Assembly: GCA_030680855.1 (NCBI GenBank)
Contig: JAUXUN010000034.1
Span: 16,875 to 80,874 of the forward strand
Source: Aestuariivirga sp.
GTDB lineage: Bacteria; Pseudomonadota; Alphaproteobacteria; Rhizobiales; Aestuariivirgaceae
Reading direction: 5' to 3'
Length of the DNA: 64,000 nucleotides
Within the stretch, counting starts at the first letter, position 1; each line of letters begins with the position of its first letter. This document shows positions 45,471 to 53,599 of the stretch, in pieces. The notes beneath the pieces were generated by a model. It had not been told where the DNA came from. It made no database searches and was given only the letters and a program-made list of their open reading frames with translations. Made by a program: the position numbers and the translations under genes.

Positions 45471-46345
45471 TGATTGCATCGCCAGAGAGTCTGAAGGAAT
45501 TCTGCAAGGCTTCGCTTGCCCGCGAGGTGTCGCCAGAGATTCACGCGATGGCAGTTGTCCTGCGCCTGAGGCACCCGGGAGCGGTGGCCATTCTGGCCTA
45601 CGGATCATGCCTGCGGGGCGTTGAGGTGGCCGACACGCTGATGGACTTTTACGTCCTCATGGAAAATTTTTCCGGCGTCAGCCAAAACATCATCAGCCGC
45701 GTCGCCTGCTGCATTGTTCCCCCCAATGTCTATTATGCCGAGACGGAATTTGCGGGCCAGCGCCTGCGCGCCAAATACGCGCTCCTCCCCTTGCGGCTCT
45801 TTGTCAAATGGATGGCGCGGGAAACCAGCAACCCTTATTTCTGGGCCCGCTTCGCCCAACCCTCGGCCCTTGTCTACGCACGTGATGACCAGACTAAAGA
45901 CGAAGTCGTCGCTGGCATCTCCACGGCTCTGCGAACTGCTTTTGCCAACGCCAAGGCTCTGACAAGCGAACCCGATGCTTTAGCCATTTGGACGGCTGGC
46001 TTCAATGCAACTTATAAATCCGAGTTTCGCTCCGAGAAAGCCAATCGTGCCGCCAGCATCGTTTCCGCAGCGCCCGAATACTACAGGGAAGCTGCAAGGC
46101 TTCTGGCTCCGGAAATTCCTGTTCATGCCAACCAAACCCTGCGCCGCTTGACGGGCAAAGGCTGGTCCATCCTGCGCCTGATCAAAGCCGCCTTCACTTT
46201 TCAGGGCGGCGCCGATTACATCGCCTGGAAAATCGAGCGGCATTCGGGAGAAAAAATCATTCTCACCGACTGGCAGAGAAGGCACCCCGTCATTGCAGGA
46301 TTACTGCTGCTTCCCGCACTGCTGCGCAAAGGCGCAGTCCGCTAG
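45470..46345 (+). CDS. Tam41-like cytidylyltransferase fold protein, predicted ceramide-1-phosphate/phosphatidate cytidylyltransferase
   Basis: The product is 291 aa and starts within the stop of the lipid kinase gene. Residues 41-62, ending in YGSCLRG...D55..MD59FYVL, match the nucleotidyltransferase pattern of Tam41, the mitochondrial CDP-diacylglycerol synthase (YGSG...DF). Other Tam41-like points follow: PPNVYYAETEF, RLRAKYALL, and GFNATYKSEFR with ANRAASIVSA like the Tam41 SYSGDFR..NIV block. No membrane spans are needed, as in Tam41. I read this as a CTP-dependent enzyme making CDP-ceramide from ceramide 1-phosphate. This is inferred from remembered family motifs and locus, not from an alignment. 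Confidence 0.6.
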   Translation: MIASPESLKEFCKASLAREVSPEIHAMAVVLRLRHPGAVAILAYGSCLRGVEVADTLMDFYVLMENFSGVSQNIISRVACCIVPPNVYYAETEFAGQRLRAKYALLPLRLFVKWMARETSNPYFWARFAQPSALVYARDDQTKDEVVAGISTALRTAFANAKALTSEPDALAIWTAGFNATYKSEFRSEKANRAASIVSAAPEYYREAARLLAPEIPVHANQTLRRLTGKGWSILRLIKAAFTFQGGADYIAWKIERHSGEKIILTDWQRRHPVIAGLLLLPALLRKGAVR

Positions 46346-47538
46346 GCCGCAGCCCGGCTCGCCACGACTTTTCCAAACAGCGCGATGATCTTGTCGATGT
46401 CGTCAAAACTGTGCGCCGCCGACACCGAACAGCGGAGAAGGCACAGCTTGTTCGGCGTTCCCGGCGGCAACGCGATGTTTACATAGACGCCCGCTTCGAG
46501 AAGGGCGTTCCACATGCCGATGGTTGAAACCTCATCGGCACATTTCACTGCAATCACCGGGCTTACCATGTCACAACCCATATCAAGGCCCAACCCCTTG
46601 AACCCGGCAAAGAGCCGGGCCGAGTTGGCCCGCAGGCGGTCGCGGCGTTCCGGCTCGGCGGCCAGCTTCCTGATGGCGGCAAGCGAAGTCGCAATCGATG
46701 CCGGCGACGACGAGGCCGTGAACATGTAGGGCCGCATGGCATAGCGCAAGGTCTCAAACATCGGGTGGTTGCCCGCCCCAAAACCGCCGATGGCGCCAAC
46801 GCTCTTGGAGAACGTGCCAACGATGAAATCAATGTCATCCTCAACGCCGGCCTCATCGGCAAGGCCGCGGCCATGGGGGCCGAGCACGCCAAAGGAATGG
46901 GCCTCGTCGGCAAGAAGCTGAAAGCCATGCTTTTTCTTGACGGCAACGAAATCGGCCAAGGGAGCGCGGTCGCCCAGCATCGAATAGATGCCCTCGACAA
47001 CCACAAGCCGCCCGCCCTCTTCGCCTTCCGAGCGCGTCAGCCGCTTGTCCAAATCCGTTGCGTCATTGTGGCGGAAGCGCACCAGCTTGGCGCCTGAAAG
47101 CGTGCAGCCGTCATAAATGGAGGAATGCGAGTCAGCGTCGAGGAAAATCGTGTCCTTTGGCCCCGCAAGGCCCGACATCATGCCCAGGTTCGCCTGATAG
47201 CCCGTGGTGAAGACAATGCAGTGCTTGCGCTTCAGGAACCGGGCAAGCTCCGCCTCAAGCTCCTTGTGCAAGGCATAGCTGCCATTGGCAATGCGCGAGC
47301 CCGTGGTGCCCGTGCCGAATTCCGCCATGGCCTCCTGCCCCGCCTTGATGCAATCGACGTCGAACGTTATGCCCATGTAATTGTTCGTGCCGGCAAGAAT
47401 CGTCTCCCGGCCATTGATCATGGCCCGTGTCGGCGACAGGATCTTGTCATTGGTAAGGCCAACCGCATTCACCCCCATGGTCATCATCCGGGCGTGCCGT
47501 TCGGCAATGGTTTTGTGCTTGTCCAGCAAATCAATCAT
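46342..47538 (-). CDS. spt: Serine palmitoyltransferase (alpha-oxoamine synthase)
   Basis: The 398-aa PLP enzyme condenses L-serine with an acyl thioester to give 3-oxosphinganine. Residue landmarks fit the family: the His of DADSHSS at 138, the DEAHS aspartate at 211, and the Schiff-base Lys in GTFSKS at 245. The chain also has ILAGTNNYMGITFD and GTGTTGSRIANGSYALH. 2-amino-3-ketobutyrate ligase and 8-amino-7-oxononanoate synthase are relatives. The neighbouring ACP, epimerase and acyl-AMP ligase favour the sphingolipid enzyme. It converges with the Tam41-like gene, with a 4-bp tail overlap. Confidence 0.92.
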   Translation of the reverse strand: MIDLLDKHKTIAERHARMMTMGVNAVGLTNDKILSPTRAMINGRETILAGTNNYMGITFDVDCIKAGQEAMAEFGTGTTGSRIANGSYALHKELEAELARFLKRKHCIVFTTGYQANLGMMSGLAGPKDTIFLDADSHSSIYDGCTLSGAKLVRFRHNDATDLDKRLTRSEGEEGGRLVVVEGIYSMLGDRAPLADFVAVKKKHGFQLLADEAHSFGVLGPHGRGLADEAGVEDDIDFIVGTFSKSVGAIGGFGAGNHPMFETLRYAMRPYMFTASSSPASIATSLAAIRKLAAEPERRDRLRANSARLFAGFKGLGLDMGCDMVSPVIAVKCADEVSTIGMWNALLEAGVYVNIALPPGTPNKLCLLRCSVSAAHSFDDIDKIIALFGKVVASRAAA

Positions 47539-47542
47539 GGCA

Positions 47543-47791
47543 TCAGGCCTTCTTTACACGGGCGTCAACAACGGCGGCGAGATCGCTGATGCTGTGCGTT
47601 TCCGATACGACATTCAGCGGAATTTCGATGTCAAAATGATCCTCGACTTCCATGACAAAATCCATCACCGCAACTGAATCGATGTTGAGGTCAGCCGAGA
47701 TTTCCGTATCCGACGTAAGCGCCTTGCCGGTGGAGTTGAACGGCTCCAGCAGTTTGCAGATCTGGTCGATGGTTTCCGGTGAGGCAGTCAT
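47543..47791 (-). CDS. Acyl carrier protein dedicated to sphingolipid synthesis (AcpR-like)
   Basis: The product is 82 aa. The phosphopantetheine-accepting Ser39 lies in ADLNIDSVAVMDFVMEVED, and helix III follows (ISDLAAVVD). It is 4 bp upstream of spt and 8 bp downstream of the epimerase gene. It likely carries the acyl chain loaded by the acyl-AMP ligase and presents it to serine palmitoyltransferase. A free ACP gene beside fatty acid synthesis genes is not present here. Confidence 0.93.
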   Translation of the reverse strand: MTASPETIDQICKLLEPFNSTGKALTSDTEISADLNIDSVAVMDFVMEVEDHFDIEIPLNVVSETHSISDLAAVVDARVKKA

Positions 47792-47799
47792 GATCTCTC

Positions 47800-48753
47800 T
47801 TATGCTACAATTTTGCGCTTACCGAACCGCTCCGGCAGCCAATGCGCCTTGCGGTACCAGTCCACGGTTGATTTGAACCCCTGCGCGAAACCAACCGGCT
47901 CATTCAGGGGCCAGCCTTCGCCGCGCGCCACCCAATCGCTGAAATAGAGCTGCTGGATCTTGTCGGGTGAAACAAAGGGCAGCGTGCCCCTCAATTTCGC
48001 AATGGCTTCAACGCCAACGCCCGCAGCCATCGCAACAGACTTGGGCAGAAAAATGGGGGTTATGCTCTTTTGTTCGGTTGCAGAAGCGATTTGTGCCAGG
48101 TCTTTCCAGCCATAGCCCTGCCGCTGCCCGTCGCCCAGTTCAACCGTTCCGGTTCTGCTGGCTTCAACGGCCTCCACGATGATGCGGGCCAGGTCATCCA
48201 CATAGATGAGCGAAAAGCGCGAAGCGCTGGTGCCTGGAATGACGGCAAATGATTGCGTGAGCGACCGCAGCAGCGGCAGGGTTCCCCTGTCGCCGGGGCC
48301 GTAAACGGCAGGCGGCCGTAGAACCAGAACCGACATCCGTGTCTTGAATTTTTCCACTGCGGCCTCACCTCCGCGCTTGCTCGCCCCATACATGGAAAGC
48401 CCGGGTTCCCGCGCCGCAAGCGAGGAAATATGCACGAAGCGCTTGATGCCGTTGCGTGCCGCCGCTTCCGCGACTGCCAGCGAACCCTGTTCATTGGCCA
48501 CGAAGAAATCATTGCGGCTGAGCGCCCCGATGGCGCCTGCTAAATGAATGACGGCATCGGCACTCTTCGTGAGATCATCAAGGGCGGCAATGTTCTGCAA
48601 ATCGCCCTGAACCTGCCGCACATTTGAATTCATCTCCGCCCGTGCCGGATCGCGCACCAGGGCCGACACCTGGCAGGGTTTGGCCATAAGGGCGGAAACC
48701 ACGGCGCGGCCAACAAATCCCGTGGCTCCAGTGAGGGCAATTTTCAGGGGCAT
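47800..48753 (-). CDS. NAD(P)-dependent epimerase/reductase-fold protein, probable ceramide reductase (CerR-like)
   Basis: The product is 317 aa of the extended SDR fold: Rossmann motif ALTGATGFVGRAVV (TGATGFVG at 8-15), a Ser at 110-111 (VHISSLAA), and the catalytic pair Y122..K126 (SMYGASK). In Caulobacter the corresponding gene next to spt encodes the reductase that acts on the oxidised ceramide/long-chain base. The same position and family support that assignment. It sits between the acyl-AMP ligase and ACP genes. Confidence 0.82.
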   Translation of the reverse strand: MPLKIALTGATGFVGRAVVSALMAKPCQVSALVRDPARAEMNSNVRQVQGDLQNIAALDDLTKSADAVIHLAGAIGALSRNDFFVANEQGSLAVAEAAARNGIKRFVHISSLAAREPGLSMYGASKRGGEAAVEKFKTRMSVLVLRPPAVYGPGDRGTLPLLRSLTQSFAVIPGTSASRFSLIYVDDLARIIVEAVEASRTGTVELGDGQRQGYGWKDLAQIASATEQKSITPIFLPKSVAMAAGVGVEAIAKLRGTLPFVSPDKIQQLYFSDWVARGEGWPLNEPVGFAQGFKSTVDWYRKAHWLPERFGKRKIVA

Positions 48754-48771
48754 GACAGGCTTCGTCTATGT

Positions 48772-50595
48772 TTACTGGGCAGCGGCCAGAAATTCAGCCG
48801 CCTGGGACGCCCGTTGGGTAATTTCGATCAATCCACCGGAGACATATTTCTGCTTGGCGCCGGCCCGTGATAGCTTTCCCGAAGACGTGAATGGCAGGCT
48901 CTTGGGCGGCACCAGAACCACGGCACACTCAACACCCGCGCTGTGATGCACCACGGCAGACACTTCGCGCCGCAGCTTTTCAATCTCTGCGTCTGTGGTG
49001 ACCCGGCACTGCACCAGCACCACCACGTCATCCTCGCCATCGTCGCCTTCAACCGCGAATGCCGCCACGTCGCCGGACTTGAGGGGTTCAACCTGCTCGG
49101 CCGCCCATTCGATATCCTGTGGCCAGATATTGCGGCCATTATGCAGGATCAGGTCCTTGGCACGGCCCGTGATGACGATTTCACCGTCCAGCAAATAGCC
49201 CATGTCACCCGTGGCCAAAAATCCATCGGCGGCAATCACCGCGTCCGTGGCCTTCACATTATGATAATAGCCCGACATCAGGCTTGGACCCTTCACGAAG
49301 ATATGGCCAATCTCGCGGTCCCTGAGCACCGAGCCCATTTCATCACGAACCACCATTTCATGGCCCGGCAGCGGCTTGCCGCAGACAACGAAACTGCGCA
49401 CCGCATCCTTGTCCTGGGTTTCCAGTGCCGGAACCGCACGTCCCGAAAGCTTGAAAGTGAGCTTGTCAATCGTATCGATGCGGATGGGCTGTGAAACGTC
49501 GCTGAAAGAAACCGCCAGGGTTGATTCCGCCATTCCATAGCTCGGCATGAAGGCATTCTGGTCAAAGCCGGAAACCGAAAGCGTGTCGCCGAACTGCTTG
49601 AGCACATCGGCGCGCACCATGTCGCCGCCAATGCCCGCCGCCCGCCAGTTGCTGAGATCAAGGGTTACCGCTTCGCCGTTGATGCGCCGCGCCGCAAGAT
49701 CATAGCCAAAGCTCGGCGAATAGGAAACGGTTGAGCGGTTTTCCGACATCAGCCGCAGCCACAAGGCGGGCCTGCGGGCAAATGACGGCGTTGAAATATA
49801 ATCGACGGACACCTGCCCCATCATCGGCGCGAGGCAAAATCCAACCAGCCCCATGTCGTGATAAAGCGGCAGCCATGAAAACGCCCGGTCGCTCTTGGTG
49901 ACGCGCAAGCCATCCCGCAGAATGCCCTGGGTGTTTGCCATGATGGCTTTTTGCGTGATCAGAACGCCCTTCGGCTCCGAGGTGGAACCGGAGGAATACT
50001 GGATATAGGCCACATCATCGGGCCCAAAGGCTTCAAGCTTGACGAGCGACTCGGGCAAGGCCTGAAGCGCCTCGTGGGTCAGAACCGTTTCAACCCCAGC
50101 GCCGGCGGCGCCAGCCAGGATATGCCCTTCAAGATCAGACGAGGTGACGACAGCGCAAGCCGCCGCAGCGCGCAGCATGCCGGTGACCCGTTCGACATAG
50201 GCATCCCGCCCCCCGATATACATGGTGTAGGGCATTGGGCAGGGAACAAGGCCTGCATACTGGCAGCCGAAAAACACCGCCATGAACTCCGGCCCGGTTT
50301 CGGCAATAACCGCCACCCGGTCGCCGCGCTTCAGGCCGGCTGACACCAGCTTCCGCGCCGTGGCCAAAGCCCGGCTGCGCAGCTCTGCGAAGGTCAGGAC
50401 ATGGCTCAATACGCCCTTGGCCGAATAGAAATTGAATCCGGTCAGCCCGCGCGCTGCATAGTCCAGGCCTTCGGCAATTGTCTTGAATCCAGCGAGCTTC
50501 TGCTCCAGATCACGGTTTGAGCGCGGGGTTCTGGCCAACTCAGCCACCACCGCTTCAACGTCCTGTTTCGCTGCCTTCGCAGTCATTTTACGCAT
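48772..50595 (-). CDS. Fatty acyl-AMP ligase / acyl-ACP synthetase of the sphingolipid locus
   Basis: The product is 607 aa (an in-frame ATG three residues in, MTAKAAK, is an alternative start). Adenylate-forming motifs are YIQYSSGSTSEPKGVLITQ (A3-type P-loop), SWLPLYHDMGLVGFCLAPMM (characteristic of FAALs), YGMAESTLAVSFSD, and the C-terminal GRAKDLILHNGRNIWPQDIE. It activates a fatty acid as acyl-AMP and passes it to the adjacent acyl carrier protein. It is the first gene of the minus-strand FAAL-epimerase-ACP-spt operon. In Caulobacter the equivalent gene is required for ceramide synthesis. Confidence 0.9.
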   Translation of the reverse strand: MRKMTAKAAKQDVEAVVAELARTPRSNRDLEQKLAGFKTIAEGLDYAARGLTGFNFYSAKGVLSHVLTFAELRSRALATARKLVSAGLKRGDRVAVIAETGPEFMAVFFGCQYAGLVPCPMPYTMYIGGRDAYVERVTGMLRAAAACAVVTSSDLEGHILAGAAGAGVETVLTHEALQALPESLVKLEAFGPDDVAYIQYSSGSTSEPKGVLITQKAIMANTQGILRDGLRVTKSDRAFSWLPLYHDMGLVGFCLAPMMGQVSVDYISTPSFARRPALWLRLMSENRSTVSYSPSFGYDLAARRINGEAVTLDLSNWRAAGIGGDMVRADVLKQFGDTLSVSGFDQNAFMPSYGMAESTLAVSFSDVSQPIRIDTIDKLTFKLSGRAVPALETQDKDAVRSFVVCGKPLPGHEMVVRDEMGSVLRDREIGHIFVKGPSLMSGYYHNVKATDAVIAADGFLATGDMGYLLDGEIVITGRAKDLILHNGRNIWPQDIEWAAEQVEPLKSGDVAAFAVEGDDGEDDVVVLVQCRVTTDAEIEKLRREVSAVVHHSAGVECAVVLVPPKSLPFTSSGKLSRAGAKQKYVSGGLIEITQRASQAAEFLAAAQ

Positions 50596-50732
50596 ACCTC
50601 TGGAAGTCTTTGTTGCATCTAATAGTCCCGGCGAATCGACCGAATCCGCTTTAGCCCCTGCCCTTGAGTAACAAGGCCAGTCAGCGAGGTGAAATCAAAT
50701 GGTGTTTCAGATTGTAACGGTTGGATGAAAGC
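50596..50732 (-). promoter_or_regulatory. Upstream region of the sphingolipid operon
   Basis: This 137-bp gap must hold the promoter of the acyl-AMP ligase operon unless transcription reads in from the next gene upstream. I see no clear -35/-10 pair, operator repeat or terminator. Confidence 0.25.
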
Positions 50733-51251
50733 CTAAAACGTGAGCTTTCCCAATGAGATAGCAGCAACCATCAGGGCCAGGATGCCCAATATAAGACCGT
50801 TGAACCAGGCGTAAACCACGGCCCCGGTGGTATAGCGTGCAGCGGGCTGGGAAACCGGCGCGGCCCGCACAATTTGCCGTTCCCGCGCAATCATCCGGTG
50901 GGCCAGGTAGGATCTGAGGTAAGTCATCATCTCCGCCCGGTCAGCAGTTTCAAAGAGCGCCTCGCGGCCTCCCTGGTTATCCTGCTGCAGGCGGTAGGTC
51001 CGGTAATCCGGCTCCATCTCGACAAAGGATATGAGGTCAATCCACAGCCGCGGCGGCTCGCCGGGCACAAGGGCAAGATCAAAGACATGCGCCGCTTCCG
51101 GGGTTGCCGCAATCAGCGGGATCATTTCGTCCTTTAACACCTGGAGCCGGAGTGATTTCGAATCCTTGATTCCGAGAACCGCCTCAAAATGGGCCGCTTC
51201 CGCCAGGCGGGCCTTGCGCAATGCGCCGCTGAGATCGTCGTGCTCGGCCAC
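50733..51251 (-). CDS. Conserved hypothetical protein with C-terminal membrane anchor
   Basis: The product is 172 aa. An N-terminal soluble part (HFEAVLGIKDSKSLRLQVLK; VFDLALVPGEPPRLWIDLIS; TADRAEMMTYLRSYLAHRMI) precedes one hydrophobic segment near the end (YAWFNGLILGILALMVAAIS), so it is tail-anchored in the inner membrane. I do not recognise the family. The length and composition suit a real gene, and it is on the same strand as the sphingolipid operon upstream of it. Confidence 0.75.
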   Translation of the reverse strand: MAEHDDLSGALRKARLAEAAHFEAVLGIKDSKSLRLQVLKDEMIPLIAATPEAAHVFDLALVPGEPPRLWIDLISFVEMEPDYRTYRLQQDNQGGREALFETADRAEMMTYLRSYLAHRMIARERQIVRAAPVSQPAARYTTGAVVYAWFNGLILGILALMVAAISLGKLTF

Positions 51252-51388
51252 TTTACTGGCTCCCCAAACTCACTAACTGTATCAAAACGACACAGTACCG
51301 CGAGGAACTATCCTGTTTCAAGATGAGTTGCAGAAAGGGTGCCAGACGAAGGCCTGGACTCCTATGGGCGCCGATAGCTGCACGGCCA
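51252..51388. other. Intergenic stretch without recognisable feature
   Basis: The region between two minus-strand genes shows no open frame, long repeat or terminator-like hairpin that I would defend. Confidence 0.3.
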
Positions 51389-52441
51389 TCAATCCTCTTC
51401 CACATTCACCGGTTGAGCGGCTGCCACCTTGCGATGCAGGACAAAACTGGTCACCGCCGGCATGAGCAGGACCAGGCCAATGTAGCGGGCCACTTGATGG
51501 GCGGCCACGTAAGCCGGATCAAGATTGAGCGCAAATGCCATGATGGTCATGGCTTCCAGGCCACCGGGCGCGAAGGCAAGCAGCGTGAGGGCAAAGGGCA
51601 AGCCGGCAACAAAGCTGGTGAACAGGGCCCCCGCCACGGCAATCACCATGGCGACGGCAAATCCGGCAAACCCGTCGCCAAGCACAGTGCGCAGCTCCGG
51701 CAGGGAAATGCCCTTGAAGCGGAGGCCAATCATGACGCCGAGAATGACGTTGGCGGGAATCAGAATGGAATCAGGCGCCCCGCCATGAATCACCTCACCG
51801 AGGCCCAGGGCGGCACTGGCAAGCGCCGATCCTAAAATAAGGCCCGCAGGAACCCTGAGCCGTTCAAACAGCAGGCCCGTGACCGCCGAGGCCAGGACGA
51901 GGACTATGATTTCAAAAACACTGCCGGCCACCGGCGTTGCAGTGACCACATCCGTGGCAGGCGAGAGGAACACAATAACCACCGGCAAGGCGGCAATCAG
52001 GAAGAACAACCGCACGCATTGGGAAATGGTGACCCGGCGCATATCCGCGCCCGAGGAACTCGCCAGCAATATGACCATGGAAAGCGCACCCGGCAGGCTG
52101 GCAAAAAACGCCGTGGCCCGGTTCCATTTTCGCAGGCGTTCATAATACAGCATGCAGGCCCAGACGATGATCGCCACGGTGACGCTCATGCAGACAATGC
52201 TCAACGGCCATTGCGCCGCCCGGTACAGCGTGTCGGCATTGACGGCGGTCCCGGTCTGGATACCCAGCAGGATGAAGGCAAGTGTCCGCAACCAGTCTGG
52301 AAGCTCCAGATTCTGGTTGGAATAGACGGCGATGATCGTGGCAACCAGGCTTCCCGCCAGCCAGGGAGCGGGAACCCCGATCACAAAGGCGAGCCCACCG
52401 CCAATGGCGCCAACCACAAGGGCCCGGATCACGCTGATCAT
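51389..52441 (-). CDS. AbrB-family (ammonia monooxygenase-like) inner-membrane protein
   Basis: The product is about 350 aa from the ATG at 52441 (MISVIRALVVG). It is polytopic, with about ten hydrophobic segments and the internal duplication typical of the family: GAIGGGLAFVIGVPAPWLAG in one half and GLLFERLRVPAGLILGSALA in the other. Members are called AbrB duplication or 'putative ammonia monooxygenase' proteins and have no proven role. Transport or permease activity is likely by topology. Confidence 0.82.
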   Translation of the reverse strand: MISVIRALVVGAIGGGLAFVIGVPAPWLAGSLVATIIAVYSNQNLELPDWLRTLAFILLGIQTGTAVNADTLYRAAQWPLSIVCMSVTVAIIVWACMLYYERLRKWNRATAFFASLPGALSMVILLASSSGADMRRVTISQCVRLFFLIAALPVVIVFLSPATDVVTATPVAGSVFEIIVLVLASAVTGLLFERLRVPAGLILGSALASAALGLGEVIHGGAPDSILIPANVILGVMIGLRFKGISLPELRTVLGDGFAGFAVAMVIAVAGALFTSFVAGLPFALTLLAFAPGGLEAMTIMAFALNLDPAYVAAHQVARYIGLVLLMPAVTSFVLHRKVAAAQPVNVEED

Positions 52442-52520
52442 GGGATGAGACCTGCCCAATTTTCGGATTCCCGATCAAGGGCTTCCGTAAAAAACTTCAG
52501 ATTTAGGGCGAGCCGCAGGA

Positions 52521-53597
52521 TCATTTTACTTTCAAGAGGCGGTCTGGATGATAGGGCGCAATAAGGCGATCGCGCTTGCCTTCCAGCAGTTCGGTGGCTG
52601 CGAACAGCCCCACGGCGGGAGCCAGCGTGATGCCCGAATGCATCACCGTGATGTAAAGCCCTTCGCGGCTTTGCGGACGGCCGATCATCGGAAACCCGTC
52701 CCCGGGCGTTGGCCTGAAACCGAGGGTATGGAAATCCATCTCAACCTGGTCAGCGCCGATCACCATGTCCTGCACTTTCTGGTAAAGCGCAGCAGCAGCG
52801 CCTTGCGGATCATCAGCTGGATCGCTGCCGGAAAAATCAGCGCCCGCCACAAGCCGCCCGTCGGACGTCTGCCGCACATGCAGATCCGGGGTCATCAGCA
52901 GCGTGTGCAGGATTTCACCCGCCGGCTTCGAGTGAACCAGAAGCCCCGCCGGCGAGTCTACATGATAGGACAGCCCAATGCTCTCCAGCAGGGTGGCAGC
53001 ATCAGCACCCGCCGCAATCACCACCTCATCGGCATGCAGCACCCCGTCATTGATGCAAGCACCGACAACGCGGCCATTCTTTTCTTCGAGCCATTTCACC
53101 GGGCTGTCCCGCAAAACCGTGGCGCCCAAGGCCTCCGCGCCCGCGAGAAAAGCCAGGGCCGCGGCCAGTGGCTCCACTTTCCCCTCATCGGCAACATGCA
53201 AGGCAAAGTCCGGCGGCTGCTTGATATTGGGTTCAATGCGCAAGGCCCCTGCCCGGTCAACCCGGCGAATGCCATACCCCCAGGAGATGTGCTCGATCGC
53301 GTAGGCTTCCAGTTGCTCCGGCGGCAGATCCCAGATCAGTCCGCCACACCAGCTGACCTCCAGCCCCGGCACCTCCCGGTCAATGCGCTGCCACTCCGCC
53401 ATTGAACGGGTGCGCAACCGAAAATAACTTTCCGGATTGCCCCAGCTTGCATTGATCCAGGCCCAGGAGTTGCGCGTTGCAACACCGCCGGGCCCGTCCG
53501 CCTCAATCACCGTGACCTCGGCCCCGGCCCTGGTCAAATGCCAGGCGATTGATGCCCCGATGATGCCTGCCCCAACAACAATGATCCGCTTTGCCAA
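52521..53597 (-). CDS. FAD-dependent D-amino acid oxidase/dehydrogenase-type oxidoreductase
   Basis: The 358-aa product has the DAAO N-terminal dinucleotide site IIVVGAGIIGASIAWHLTRA with the acidic strand end VIEAD, and a C-terminal DFHTLGFRPTPGDGFPMIGR and MHSGITLAPAVG. It acts on a D-amino acid or N-methyl amine. A DegT-type aminotransferase gene ends 2 bp upstream, so the two probably form an operon. The substrate cannot be read from sequence. Confidence 0.85.
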   Translation of the reverse strand: MAKRIIVVGAGIIGASIAWHLTRAGAEVTVIEADGPGGVATRNSWAWINASWGNPESYFRLRTRSMAEWQRIDREVPGLEVSWCGGLIWDLPPEQLEAYAIEHISWGYGIRRVDRAGALRIEPNIKQPPDFALHVADEGKVEPLAAALAFLAGAEALGATVLRDSPVKWLEEKNGRVVGACINDGVLHADEVVIAAGADAATLLESIGLSYHVDSPAGLLVHSKPAGEILHTLLMTPDLHVRQTSDGRLVAGADFSGSDPADDPQGAAAALYQKVQDMVIGADQVEMDFHTLGFRPTPGDGFPMIGRPQSREGLYITVMHSGITLAPAVGLFAATELLEGKRDRLIAPYHPDRLLKVK

Positions 53598-53599
53598 GA

